Of a stretch of 64,000 nucleotides of DNA, positions 43,083 to 55,600 are shown one piece after another. The translations under genes and the position numbers were made by a program. Under the pieces are notes generated by a model. It made no database searches and was not told the origin of the DNA. It saw only the letters and a program-made list of their open reading frames with translations. This DNA comes from Holtermannia corniformis (taxonomy: Eukaryota > Basidiomycota > Tremellomycetes > Holtermanniales), in the NCBI GenBank assembly GCA_001599935.1, contig BCIJ01000036.1, positions 1 through 64,000 of the forward strand, written 5' to 3'. Position 1 is the stretch's first letter; every line of letters starts with the position of its first letter.

Positions 43083-46000
43083 ATGCCCCTGGCCGCACTC
43101 TGCCGCGCTTCAGCACGAGCCGTCGTTAGATCTTCGATCCGTCGTAGCGTCCCCGCCTCTTGCTGCTTGCTTCACGTCCCAGCCTTCAACGCTCGCGCAC
43201 CTGTCCGCACAATGGCGTCCGACTCCAAGTATGCTCCGTCGCAGAACCCCACGGTCGAGGACGAGGTACCCGGGGAGGCCAAGCAGCAGGGCGCCAGGGT
43301 CATCGATGGGAACGCGATTGCAAAGTGAGTCTCGCGCCAGCTGCTGCCGTGCTGACCCGGCAGGTCCATCCGCACCGACCTCTCGGCGCAGATTGCTCAA
43401 CTGCAAAAGACTTCGCCCACGTTCAAGCCGCCTCACCTCCTCATCCTCCAGCTCGGCTCGGCCCCTTCTTCCAGCACGTATGTCCGGATGAAGCTCAAGG
43501 CGGCTCAAGAGTCGGGCATGACGGTCGATCACGTCCAGGTCGCATCCGACGACGAGAGCGGTGCGGCGCCCGGCACCGGTGTCAGGAAGATCACCGAGCT
43601 CGTGAAAAAGGCCAACGGTGACTCTGGTGTGAGCGGCATGCTCGTCCAGCTCCCTCTCGAGGGTGCGAGCCAGGACGAGGAGCGCAAGGTCGTCGAGGCC
43701 GTCAGCGTGGAAAAGGATGTCGATGGGTGAGTACGCCTCCTCGTTCGAATCTCACCCTGCAGCTTCCACCCCGAAAACATCGGTCACCTCTCGTCTCGCA
43801 TCTCCGAGCCCATGTTCACCCCCTGCACCCCGGCAGGTGTCATCAAGCTCATCGACAGCACCGGCACCAACCTCTCTGGCGCCTCGGTCGTCGTCCTTGG
43901 CCGTTCAGACATTGTCGGCACCCCTGTCTGCGCCCTCCTCCGCAAGCGTGATGCGACCGTCACTCAATGCCATTCGCGCACCAAAAACCTCCAGGATATC
44001 GTAGGTGCATCGCGGACACGGGCCAGGCTGACGTGCTGCAGCTCAAAGGTGCCGACATTGTCGTCGCGGCCATCGGCAAGGCCGAGTATGTCAAGGGCGA
44101 GTGGCTCAAGCCGGGCTGTGTGGTCATCGACGTCGGCACAAACTACATTGCCGGTAGGTCATCTGCACCAGATGGCACCTGCTCACCCACAGACGCATCG
44201 AAAAAGTCTGGCCAGCGCCTCGTCGGCGACGTTCACTACGAGTCGGCGGCCTCGGTCGCTTCCTACATCACTCCGGTGCCCGGAGGGGTCGGTCCCATGA
44301 CCGTGGCCATGCTCATGTACAACACTTTCGAGGCCGCCAAGCGTCAGTTTGCCATCTCTCGTGCGCGCAAGGTCACCCCGCTTGCTCTCGAGATGAAGGA
44401 CAAGGTGCCAAGGTGAGTTCCACTAGCGAGGACACGACTGATCCCGCAGCGACATTGAGATTGCCGTCGCCCAAACGCCCAAGCCAGTCGTCGACATTGC
44501 CGCCGAGATGGGTCTCCAGGCCGACGAAGTCGAGAGCTATGGACGCAACAAGGCCAAGGTCGAGCTCTCGGTCCTCAAGCGTCTTGCGTCGCGCCAGGAC
44601 GGCAAGTACATTGTCGTTGCCGGGTGAGTGCGTCTGCTGTTTGTACCCACTGACATTCTAGCATCACCCCCACCCCTCTCGGCGAAGGCAAATCGACCAC
44701 CACGATCGGTCTCGCCCAAGCTCTCGGCGCCCATCTCGACAAGACGGCCATTGCCTGTGTGCGTCAACCGAGCCAGGGCCCAACGTTCGGCGTCAAGGGC
44801 GGTGCGGCCGGTGGTGGCTACAGCCAGGTCATCCCTATGACCGAGTTCAACCTGGTCAGTCGTTTGTCCCAACACGACACGAACTCACATTGCAGCACTT
44901 GACCGGCGACATTCACGCCGTCACGGCCGCCAACAACCTGCTCGCCGCGGCTCTCGACGCCCGCATGTTCCACGAGGCCACGACTCCCGACAAGTCGCTG
45001 TTTGCCCGCCTGTGCCCGCCGAAAAAGGGTGTGCGCAAGTTTGCGCCGCCCATGCTCAAGCGGCTTGACAAACTCGGTATCACCAAGACCAACCCCGACG
45101 ACTTGACCGACGAGGAGGTTACCCGCTTTGCCCGTCTCGACCTCGACCCTTCGACCATCACTTGGAACCGAGTGATCGACACCAACGACCGCTACCTGCG
45201 CAAGATTACCGTCGGCCAGGCTCCGACTGAAAAGGGCCACACCCGCGAGACCCAGTTCGACATTGCCGTCGGCTCTGAAGTCATGGCCGTGCTCGCTCTC
45301 GCCAACGATCTTCAGGATCTCCGCGCTAGACTCGGTCGGATGGTCGTGGGATCGAGCAAGTCGGGCGACCCGGTTACTGCAGAAGACGTTGGCTGTGCCG
45401 GCGCCATGGCCGTGCTCATGAAGGACGCCATCAAGCCGACGCTCATGCAGACGCTCGAGGGGACTCCCGTCTTTGTTCACGCCGGGCCGTTTGCCAACAT
45501 TGCCCACGGCAACTCGTCCATCATTGCCGACCGCATCGCTCTCAAGCTCGCCGGTGTCGAAAAGGGCGACGACGAGAGCCGCAACGGCTATGTGATCACC
45601 GAGGCTGGCTTTGGCGCCGATATCGGCATGGAAAGTGAGTCACCTGCCAGTGAACAATCTAACAGTCAGAATTCTGCAACATCAAGTGCCGCGTCTCGGG
45701 CCTCAAGCCCAACGCCGTCGTCCTCGTCGCTACCATCCGTGCGCTCAAGATGCACGGTGGCGGCCCTGCTGTCACCCCCGGCAAGCCGCTCGATGCCGTC
45801 TACACCGAGGAGAACCTCGAGCTCCTCGAAAAGGGCTGCGCCAACCTCGGCAAGCACATTGAGAACGCTAAAAAGTACGGCATCAAGGTCGTCGTCGCCG
45901 TCAACCAGTTCTCCAACGACACCCCGGCCGAACTCAAGCTTGTCCAAGACTATGCGCTCAAGGTAGGAGCCGACGCCGCCGTCCCCGCCAACCACTGGGC

Positions 46001-46560
46001 TCGCGGTGGTGAGGGTGCGGTTCAGCTCGCGCACGCTGTCATCGAGGCATGCAAGGACGAGTCCAAGTTTGACTTCCTCTACGATGTCAACCTCGGCCTC
46101 GAGGAGAAGATGAGCATCATTGCCAAGGAAATGTACGGCGCAGACGGCGTCGAGCTCAGTGAGGACGCCAAGCGCCAAGTTGAGACCTACACTCGCCAGG
46201 GTGAGTCGACTCGCTCGTACTGAACAAAGTAACATTGCAGGCTACTCGAACCTCCCCATCTGCATGGCCAAGACAGCATTGTCGCTCTCGGACGACCCCT
46301 CGCGCAAGGGTGTACCAACGGGTGAGTTTGTCACTACGCATGAGCTCGCTGACTCGACAGGCTTCACACTGCCCATCCGCAACGTCCGCCTGTCGGCCGG
46401 CGCCTCGTTTGTCTACCCATTGGTCGGAGAGTAAGTCGCCTAGGCGTTTGCTTCTCGCTGACAAGACAGTATGTCTACCATGCCCGGCCTCACGACTCGC
46501 CCCGGCTTCTACGACATCGACCTGGACCCCGAGACTGGCGACATTACCGGTCTCTTCTAA
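43083..46560 (+). CDS. C1-tetrahydrofolate synthase (trifunctional), optional mitochondrial presequence
   Basis: Twelve exons (43083-43324, 43364-43726, 43763-44000, 44042-44153, 44193-44412, 44450-44623, 44662-44854, 44896-45634, 45670-46200, 46241-46320, 46360-46430, 46470-46560) give 1017 residues from the upstream ATG. The N-terminal dehydrogenase/cyclohydrolase domain shows the catalytic YVRMKLKAA with its Lys, [20 protein letters not shown] and [12 protein letters not shown]. The formate-THF ligase domain shows the ATP-binding [36 protein letters not shown] and [13 protein letters not shown]. It interconverts 10-formyl-, methenyl- and methylene-THF using NADP and ATP. Starting at 43083 adds about 43 Arg/Ala/Ser-rich residues that look like a mitochondrial presequence. 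Starting at MASDSK (43212) gives a cytosolic form of 974 residues. Both ATGs are in frame in exon one, so one gene may serve both compartments. Confidence 0.96.
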
Positions 46561-46974
46561 TCGTTCTATCCTCACGTTTCGGGCATTCGCATTCAACATT
46601 CATCAGGGCTCCAGGAGCAAACACAGGCCTCAACGGCACTGTACCACTGTAGACGAGTCCGCTATGTATATCTCGGCAAGCTGTCGGTCGATCGGCGGGT
46701 GTGTCCAGTGAGGGTAGGCCCCTCGTTCCCAAGCTGGCCGTGGCTTGGGCCGTGGCTTGACAAGAGGCTCGTATCAGACCTAGCGCTGGCTTGCTACACG
46801 CCAGCCCGACAAGGCGAGCTTCTCCAAACCTGTCCAGCGCTCAGACGCGTCGCAAAAGTCGGTGCCGTCGGTCAGCATGTTGATCGCAGTGACCGAGTGC
46901 CCGAGCTCTGACAACGGCGGAAGGTCAATAACCACAAAGGAGCGGACAAGGGAGAGGTCGATTGCATACGCTCT
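46561..46974. other. Tail-to-tail intergenic interval
   Basis: The 3' flanks of the C1-THF synthase and the membrane-protein gene meet here. No gene, repeat or clear terminator is visible. Confidence 0.6.
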
Positions 46975-49468
46975 TCAGTCCTCTTCGTCCACGGCCTGCT
47001 CCACCCTGGGCAGTGTCAACGCCTGATACAGTGTCACGGCTAGCACGGCCGACTGAAGCGCCGAGATGGCGGGCCAGCCCTCGCTTGTGTGATAGTTGCC
47101 AACGATCCACGATGACAAGTAGACAAGGTCAAAGACTGTCGCGATCGCAAACAGGATGGTGGCGAGGCGGAACGACCCGGCAAACGTCCCCAGCCGGCGG
47201 TTGAGATCGATCTGAAGGATTTCACTCGTGGCGACGAGGGCGCTGCCGAGCGAGGCAACAACGTTGCGCGCGACGGGGTGTATGCCACGCTGGTCGAGGG
47301 GAACATCTGGAAGAGTCGGGTTGATCACAAAGACGTTCCAGTGATTAGCGCTGAATGTGATTGTCCAGAGGACAGCCAAAAGCTTTGGAATCAGCTCGGC
47401 TCTGCGCACAGCGAATACTCACCGCTAGTCGCCGACCCCACGACAACCCCGCCTCGGCCCGCCGAGTGACCCTCTCGCGATGCGACGGAAGCGATCGCTG
47501 CAGGCTCACCGAGCGCCATGACTCCCATTGCAGCGTCACGGGCGAGACAACTTGGAACATGAGGTAGGCGGGAAAGAGCATGATGACAGCTTGGATCGTG
47601 TTGCCGATCAGGTTGGCCCATATGCTCTCCCCGACGAGAAGCATCCAGACGTAGTCGATCGAGCAGTCGAGCACCGCCGCGGCAATCTGGAGCATGGTCC
47701 CAGCGGCATGGATGCCGGTTGATGTCGTCCGAGTCCACCAGTAGGCGATGGAGAGGAAAAAGGTCACGAACATGGTGGCGACGTGGCTGAGGAGTCAGTC
47801 GAGACTTGCCGCTGGTGAGCACTCACCCGACGGAGAAGAAGAGCCGGCGTTTCGGGCGGTGGTCGTCGACAATCTTTTGCCCAAACAACGCGACTGGCTC
47901 ATGAGCTGGGCCTCGGACGAGCAACGCACCATTCTGCTCCCATTGCCGCTGCAGCACAGCCTGTTCGTAGGTCGTCGCGTTGAAAGGGAAGCGCGATTGA
48001 CCAGCCATAGCGTTGAGCAGGTGCTGGCGTGCAGGACTGAGACCGGAAAAGTGGACGTGCCAAGTGACGTCCATCATATCTGCCGAGTCAGCGCAGAACT
48101 GACATGACGGCCGGCTGACCTGGCAGAGCCGGCTCGCCGTCCTTCCATTCGGTGCAGTTCTCGCGGTTGACCGGGAGGGGGATCACGTCCTGTGCGGTCA
48201 GTACAGTCCTCACGAAACCCAACATACCCTTGGCCCAGCCCCGTTCTGCAGTATATCAATATACGGCCCGTACACGACCTCTTTTCGTTGCGATCCCTTT
48301 TTCGGGTCCAGCACCAGTCGAAGCTCGCGGTGGCCACCGAGGGCGTACCCGCGATGACACATTTGCCGGGACGTGGGGAGGAACGAGTGTCCTTGACCAC
48401 ACTGTACACGGTCAGCAGTGTTGGCTTGGCTCGCCCACCCACCGAAGTCTTCTTGAGCTGTTTGTGATCCTTGTCGTACTTTGTCCGGTTGTAGACCTTG
48501 TTCTCGTTGACAATGTACGCGTGTGTGCTGTCTTGTCAGCCTGCTCGCCCAGACCCATACTCACCGAGTGACCAAGTGCGGGTGCTGCTTATGCAGGGGA
48601 TCACCTTTGAGAGTCTTGGGTACCACCTCGTCCTCGTCCTCTTTGAGCGACCACGAGTCCTCTTCGTCCTCTTCGGCATCGTCGACGATCTTGCACAGAG
48701 TATCGACTTCACGCAGCTCGAGCATTGCAAACGACATGCCATAGTAGCGTATCACCTGGTCCTGGATGCTCGGCTCGGCGGGTACGGGATTGGAGTGCAG
48801 AGGAAAGCTGGGCCATTAGGACACGTCGCCGGCCAGAGCACTCACGGACGAGATAGCCTAGCCAACGGCTGAGCCTCCTTGGGCCGCCAGTCGGAATAGT
48901 CGACAACGCGGTCGAGGTTGGACCCAGCGTGGGGGATCAGGGTGATGGTACCGCGTAGATCCAGTCCAGTCAGGTTGGCCCGTCGGCTGGGATGGTCAGC
49001 TCGAGTATCGCAAACGTCTACCCACAAGTGCTCCAACGGCAGCTTGAACTCGACCGCCGCCCTCGCATTCAGCGTCTGCATCGTCACATCCCGCATGATG
49101 ATCTCCGATACGAGGGCCGTCTCCTTGAAGTCGTCTGTGATCTCTAACCCATCAGGCTCGCCGTGCTCGAGCAGCTCTTCGTCCGAGTGCCGAATCCACA
49201 CCGATGCAGCGACATCAAACACGATGTCGAGTCCGAACAGAGGGTGGACTGCATCTCGCCCTGCCGGCGACACCTTGTGATCATGGTGGTGTTCTCGGTG
49301 TGGATTGACGAGTTGATGGTAGAAGCCTGATAGTGCCGTGTAGATTCCGAGCCCGAGGAAGCCAGTGACAACGACGGCGATCAAGATGCCAGTGACAGCA
49401 CAGCATCGGTACAGCGACGGCACTCGACGCTTCTCTCGCACCGGCGGAGCTTGCAAGTCTAGCGTCAT
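46975..49468 (-). CDS. Unknown multi-spanning membrane protein
   Basis: A series of exons with introns near 40 nt runs from ATG 49468 to a stop at 46975. One N-terminal membrane segment (CCAVTGILIAVVVTGFLGLG) follows a short basic cytosolic tail. A hydrophilic domain of several hundred residues comes next, with an acidic patch (DDAEEDEEDSW) and N-glycosylation sites such as NRT and NAT. At the C-terminus about six membrane segments follow, including MFVTFFLSIAYWW, LIGNTIQAVIMLFPAYLMF, KLLAVLWTITFSANHW and LATILFAIATVFDLVYLSSW. This one-plus-six arrangement with a large non-cytosolic loop suggests an endomembrane or plasma-membrane protein. I recognise no family; fungus-specific proteins of this layout are common. 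The exact exon borders around 47770 and 48070 are less certain. Confidence 0.7.
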
Positions 49469-49671
49469 GGTCGCTCGTCGGGATGCAACGGCCTCGTCGC
49501 CGACTGCTCAGCCCTCATGAGGGTACGTGTTGGTTCGGCCGCCCTGGATGGCGTGGACGCCTGAGCAAGCCGCCTCGAGGCGCTGCCACGTAACGACAAG
49601 GTATTCATAGCCGCACAGCATGATTTACACAAGCATGATATGGACAAGCGGGGAGTACGCGCTCACTGAGC

Positions 49672-52600
49672 TCACGGCCAGGGCGAACGGAGGGCGCCGG
49701 TATCGCGCAGAAGACCCTCCATCTCCTCGTCGCGCGAGTTGCCACTTGCGAGGCTGTGGTCTGCACCGCCGATGGGTGCGGAACACTCTGGACAGCGAGA
49801 TCTGATGCAATGTTAGTAGGATTCGTCTCGGACTGTGATGGCGCACAGCTGCATAGCGCCGCCGCACTGGGATCATCAGCATTGTACATTTCACACGCCT
49901 CCGACTCACCTCGCCAATCGCAAACGGGTGGCCGTTCATGCAGCGATACCAGTGGCCGTCTGGTCCGTCAGTCGCTGTCTGGCGGCCTAGGCGCTCACCA
50001 TAGCCGAAACCCATGGCAGCCACAACTTGCGCCTTTTCCTCCCTAGACACGGGTAGGAAGATGACGTTCTGGCCGATAGCAACCGAGAGGGCAGCTGCGC
50101 CTGTCAGTTGATACCAATGTCATCAGGACACGTACCCCACTCCGAGTCGAGGTCGTCGACAGTGGCCATCACGTTGGCTAGCACCCACTCCTCGCGCAGC
50201 TTCTTGTGCGCGAGCTGATCAGCAATCGGCTCCAACTCTAGCCTCTGTGCGTCGACCATCTCAATCTTGCGGATCGCAGCAATCACCTCGGCGCGAGCGT
50301 TGCTACGAGTGGTTTCGGACCTAGCGACGAGCGCATGACGGTCGGACGGGAGCGTGATCTGGCGCTTGAGGAGGTCGGCCTCGTGTTGCCACAACAGGTA
50401 GCGAGCGCGGTAAAGCAGAGGCAGCGTTGACAGTTGCAGGTGCGACATTGTTGCCGTGTGCGCAATGCTGCCTGCCAAGAGCGTGTCCTGTACAGCCGAG
50501 TCCAACAAGCCTGCACGTAGGCGATATAGCGCCTTGTACTCCGGTGTGGACGACCCGCAGTTGAGCGCGCCGATCAGCGCATCCACAAACCCTGCGAGCT
50601 TGAACCGGATCTTGACAGTCTCTATGATAGCCTCGGCGCCGTAGCGATGCGTGGCTACGGGGGGAGGACCACAGGAGCGCCGCGCTTGGAGCATAGCGTT
50701 GTGATGATTGCTCCGACCGGTTGCCATCTCGGCACGATAGACCTGGTGCCGTCAGCCGAAAGCCGCGCGTGGTTTACCACATACAGAGGTAAAGACTGCC
50801 TGGTATGCGGTCGTGTGCGGCGCATTGCGGCTCCAGATTTCGATCAAGCTACCGTAGGCCTTGGTCCATGCCGACGCGTATTTGTTCCAAGTTGCAGCTG
50901 ACGATTTGGTGAGGCCAAAGACGGACATGACACCCTTGCCAAAAGGATCTGCGCCTATTGGATGCCAGTCGTGCCAGGCGTACTCGATGATAGCCTCGAA
51001 GCTGTGCTTGCCCCGAGCGGGTGCCTTGGTCGCCCAATTGGTTTGCGGCGTGATCTCCTTGGCGATCCGAGCCTTGACGTCTTCGTAGTCGAGCCCGTTC
51101 AGCGTCTCTTGCATCCTGCAGAGTGCGTTTGACGCGGACGCAATGAGGTGCTGCTCGGATACGTCGAGCTGCGCCATCTTGGAGGAGCGACCGTAGCGGT
51201 TCAAGAAGAAGGACGAGCGGCAGGTCGGGCATTTTGGCATCTGTGCTCGGTCGCCAGAAGCAGGAAGTGATGGCGCAATCCACTCGCCGGTCGATGCGTC
51301 CTGCGTGTAATACTTGGCCAGCTCGGCGATGCCGTCCAGTGTCTCGAGAGTGAAGATGTGACCGCAGGGTAGCGGCAGAAGAAGGTCTTCACCGGCCGAG
51401 AGGACATCGTTGATCGTCTTGCCCTCGAGCATATCGACCACGACCTCGCGAAGCGGTTCGGAAAGGCACTCTGGGCACTTGGACGGGACGCAGGCCTCAC
51501 CGCAGACTACAGAATCAGCGACGTGTGTCAACCTTCGAGTGAACCCACCCGACCAGCAGCGATGGCCGCAGTTGAACACCACATCGCAGCGCTCGTCGCA
51601 AGGCAGCCGAGAACAACCCTGGCAGGGTGAGATCACGACACGTATGCGCCAGATGACTTACACTTCCACACGGCATGGCGCACTGTCCGCGGTGCCTGCA
51701 AGCCCAAGCACAAGTTCCCTTGCCTGCGAAGCGTTAACGATGTATTCGATGAGCGTCGCATACGTACACGGTGCGGCCATGCTGGAACACTTGGGCAGGC
51801 CAGCGCCGTGTGCGCAGGTGCGAAGGCGAACACTTTGGCACGGCCCACAGACGTGGTCCGCCGCGCAGGTGCCTTGACATTCGTGGCCGCAAAAGAGAGG
51901 TCGTTCTGCGGCAGCGTTAGTCGAACAGCGCCGCAAATGGCCGACGTACCGCAACGGTGCGGTTCATGTGTGTGGCGGTCAATGACGCCATGTTCGGCGA
52001 CACCAGCAGCAGCAGACAAGTGAGAGCAGGACCTGCAGGGCGCCTGGCAGGTCTTGGAACAGCAGGCAAGTGGTCGGCGGCACAGCGCGTTGCAGTCGAC
52101 CTTGGCCACGTCCTGTCCGCACGGGGTTTTGATCATGTGCTCGCACGATTCAAGCTGCTTGTCGACAAGAACCTCGCAGAAAATGTCCAACACGCGCTTG
52201 GTCTCGTGGCTGTAGCACTTGTCAGTATATGACGTTGCTTTCCAACGCAGCTCACCAGTTGATACTGGCCACGACGTGTCCACAAGGCAGTTCAAAGTCG
52301 CGCACAGGGATGCGGCAGGGCCCACACTTTTCCCAGCATTTGCCCAAGCATGGGTGGCCGCAGCTGTGCTCCGTCAGCTCGACACTCCCGCGTGCAGTCG
52401 AACTGACCCATCGAGCAGCTTTGCGCACGGCTGTAGGCAGTGCACTGATGCATGCGTTGGATCATCGACGTGACACTGCGAGGTCAGCTGGGAAGTGATG
52501 GCAGCTGCCGTACAGACCTTGTATGAACACTGGTGCCCGCATTGCAAGCGCTCATCACAGGGCAACAAGCAGCCGCCTGGTCATTAGCATGCTTATCACC

Positions 52601-55600
52601 AGCGCTTTCATACTCACCATCCGGCGCAACCAACTGAATCTTTTCAGGCTCGTCAATCCACTCGACGTTGTCAGGGTGCTTGAAGCAGCAGATTGGAAGC
52701 GCAGGCCCGAGCTGCTCGCGCTCGGTGAGCTGATCTACCACGCTGCGCCACATGGGCGACTGCGAAGCAAGCAGCTGCGTTTGTCAGCGTTGGGCGTGGT
52801 CAACGGACAGCAACTCACATCCGCGTTGCCCAGGATGAGCATGCCGTCGCGTGCGCGCGACAAAGCCACATTGGCGCGATTCGTGCTCTGCCATTTTCGT
52901 CAGACTGTTCACGTGAGCGAGTTGCGTACCTTGAGAAAGCCCGCGGTCGGGTTCCTGCCCCGGATGTCGGACAGCTCGCCGCCGTTGCGAACAGTGCTGA
53001 TGATGACGAGCTTTCCCTCTTCGCCTTGGAAGCTAATAACGGTCAGCCTCGGCGGTCGGATTGCGACGACCCACTTGTCAATCGTGCGGAGCAGCACCTG
53101 CGTAGTCAGCTTCGATCGTTGCTGCTCATTGACGCACCTGCTGAGAGACTGACACACGCTGGACTGTCGGTTTGTCCTCGTCGAAAGGCCCATCCTCGAC
53201 TTGAACGAGCTTCTCGGCGTCCCGGTCGTCGACAACGACAGTAACCAGCTGCGATAGTGCGTGTTTGACCATTGACAATTGGCCGAGATAAGCGCAAAGG
53301 ACGACAATGTCCCCCGGCTGTTGATAAATTCCTTGGCTGTGGCATGTCAGCAGAAGGAATAGCGTGACACGTACACTCACCGCAAAAAGTGCTGGACCAG
53401 CGCTACGACCATTGTGACCTGGTGCCTCGTAAGCATTCACCTCGGCGCTACAACCTCGACATACCTCGTACTCATTGTGCTTGGACACGTCACCGTGCGA
53501 GCCAGACCCTTCGGGGTTGCGGTGGTCCAAGAAGAAGACGTTCGTAGCTATGCCACGCACGTCAGGCCGGCCTTGCGTTGACTCGTGGTCTTGGAGATTG
53601 GGGTACAGCGGCGGGCTAGATGTGGTCAGCATGTATTCGATGCTTGCCACTACTCCCTTACCGGATCAGGCTCGAGATCTCGGGACGCATGCGACGCTGC
53701 ACCTCGAGACGGGACATCTAATGGTGAGCCCAATCACCGTTCATGACCAACATACCGGGAACTTTGCGGACGACAAGCGCTCCATGAGGGAAATATCGAA
53801 CCGATACAAGGTCGAGCCGAGGCCTCTGGTATTTTCCGCCGAAAGCTCTGCCATCGTGAGCAAAGTTCAAAGATCTTCGACTCACGGTAATTGTTCAGCG
53901 AGGGGCGAAGCTGCAAGGGGTCGCCGATGAAGATTGCGTGCTGAATGCTGGGGAACCCAAGGCAAACGAGCGTCTGCGCTTCGAGGATTTGTCCCGCCTC
54001 TTCAAAGATGGCGACCTTTGGCGCCACGCCTTTGATCAATGTCGCCAGCTTGGCAGCACCAGTCGTTGTACAGCCGATGACCTTGCACGTTTTCAAGAGA
54101 TTCAAGCGGTTCTGCGGTTGTCCGTGAGCAACGTACAGCTTGGATTTGGACAACAGACCTGAATCCGGTACTCTTGGTTGCGCTGCTTCGCTTCTGCATG
54201 CTCGGCGCTCACCACACGGAGACGGTCGAACGATTCAGCGGTAAAGTGCTCCCATGCGTCCTCGTACCAGTGGTCAAAGAGCCGCTGGCGTTCGGACCGA
54301 GACATCGTCCAGACAGTGTCACTTGCGGCGAGCAGCTCTTCGAGGCGCCTGTCGGTCTTCGGGACGGTACACTCTGGGCCGTACGTCGCTTCGATCGCAG
54401 GCTTGAACTTTGTAACGTCGGATTCTACAAGCGAGCTTTCGTCGTCGGAATCCAAGTCGATTTCTACAGCAGAGAACTCGTCCTCGTCTGATGAGGAACC
54501 TTCCGAAAGGTCCCAACTGAGTCTGGAAGGAGGAGCATTCCAATCAAAGGTGGGCTTGTCGTCTTGTGCATCATCGTCCTCGTCCAAGCTTTGAAGAAGC
54601 TCGTATGGATTTGCTGCGCGCTTGCCTGCCAAGGGGCGGAACGGGGCCTGGGATGCGTCGGGCGCGGGCGATGACTGCCGCTTGGCTTTAGGCGTCGATC
54701 TTGGGGGCGGCGTTGGCTGCCGGGGCGCGAGGATCGATTCGGCCAATGCGAGGTCCTCGCCTTGGGCCCAAACAGACAAAAGAGTGCGCGGCTCGACTAT
54801 GGTGCGTTTCTTGGCGTGTTCAACAGTCGTCCACCCTTCCTCGTCGAGATCTGCCTTGAGCTGATGAATCCATTCGTCCGCTTGCATGAGCTCTTGGTGA
54901 TACTCTGGGTGTTCATTCGCAAGCCAAGAGGTCATGTAGGCAAAAGGAACACTTTGCGCGGTGATGATGTGGCGAAGCTCGGCCATCTCTTCCGAGAGCT
55001 TCTTCATTTTGTTGAAGGCTGCGGCGCTGGCCCGGAAGACGCTGTAGTCGTCAGTTGGAAATACGTCGCGAGAGGAATCGACGAGCCTAGGCGGGGCGCG
55101 GTGTATCTGTTCCAATTGTTCGATGCTGAAGGTCGAAATCACCTCGTCCTTACTGCGCGATCCGAGACGGACAATGTCTTTGGTCACTCCAGCGTCGATG
55201 ACGGCGTGGCTGCTTCAGTCAGTCCTGATCGAATATGACTGCGTACTCACAGTATGTGGTCAAGTGCGTGATTTGTGTAAGCCATCAGAACAAGTGGACC
55301 GATGTTGTTGGCAACAAGAACTGCAAAACTTAGAAGCCGACTCGTCAGCCCAAGTTATACTCACCTCGGATTATCTCGATGCCGACAACCGTCTTGCCGG
55401 TACCCGGTGGACCCTAAATACATCAGCGTTGTTCTAAAGTAGATTGCTTTACCCACCTGGAGGAGGCAGACGTCCCTCGTCAGCGAGTCGATCATTGCGT
55501 CGGCTTGCGACCCGTCTAGCTTGCTGTGAACGCGCAACAGCTCGCGAGCGGCCATGACACTCTCGCGATCTTTTACGTTCAGGCGCAGTCGGTTGAGCGT

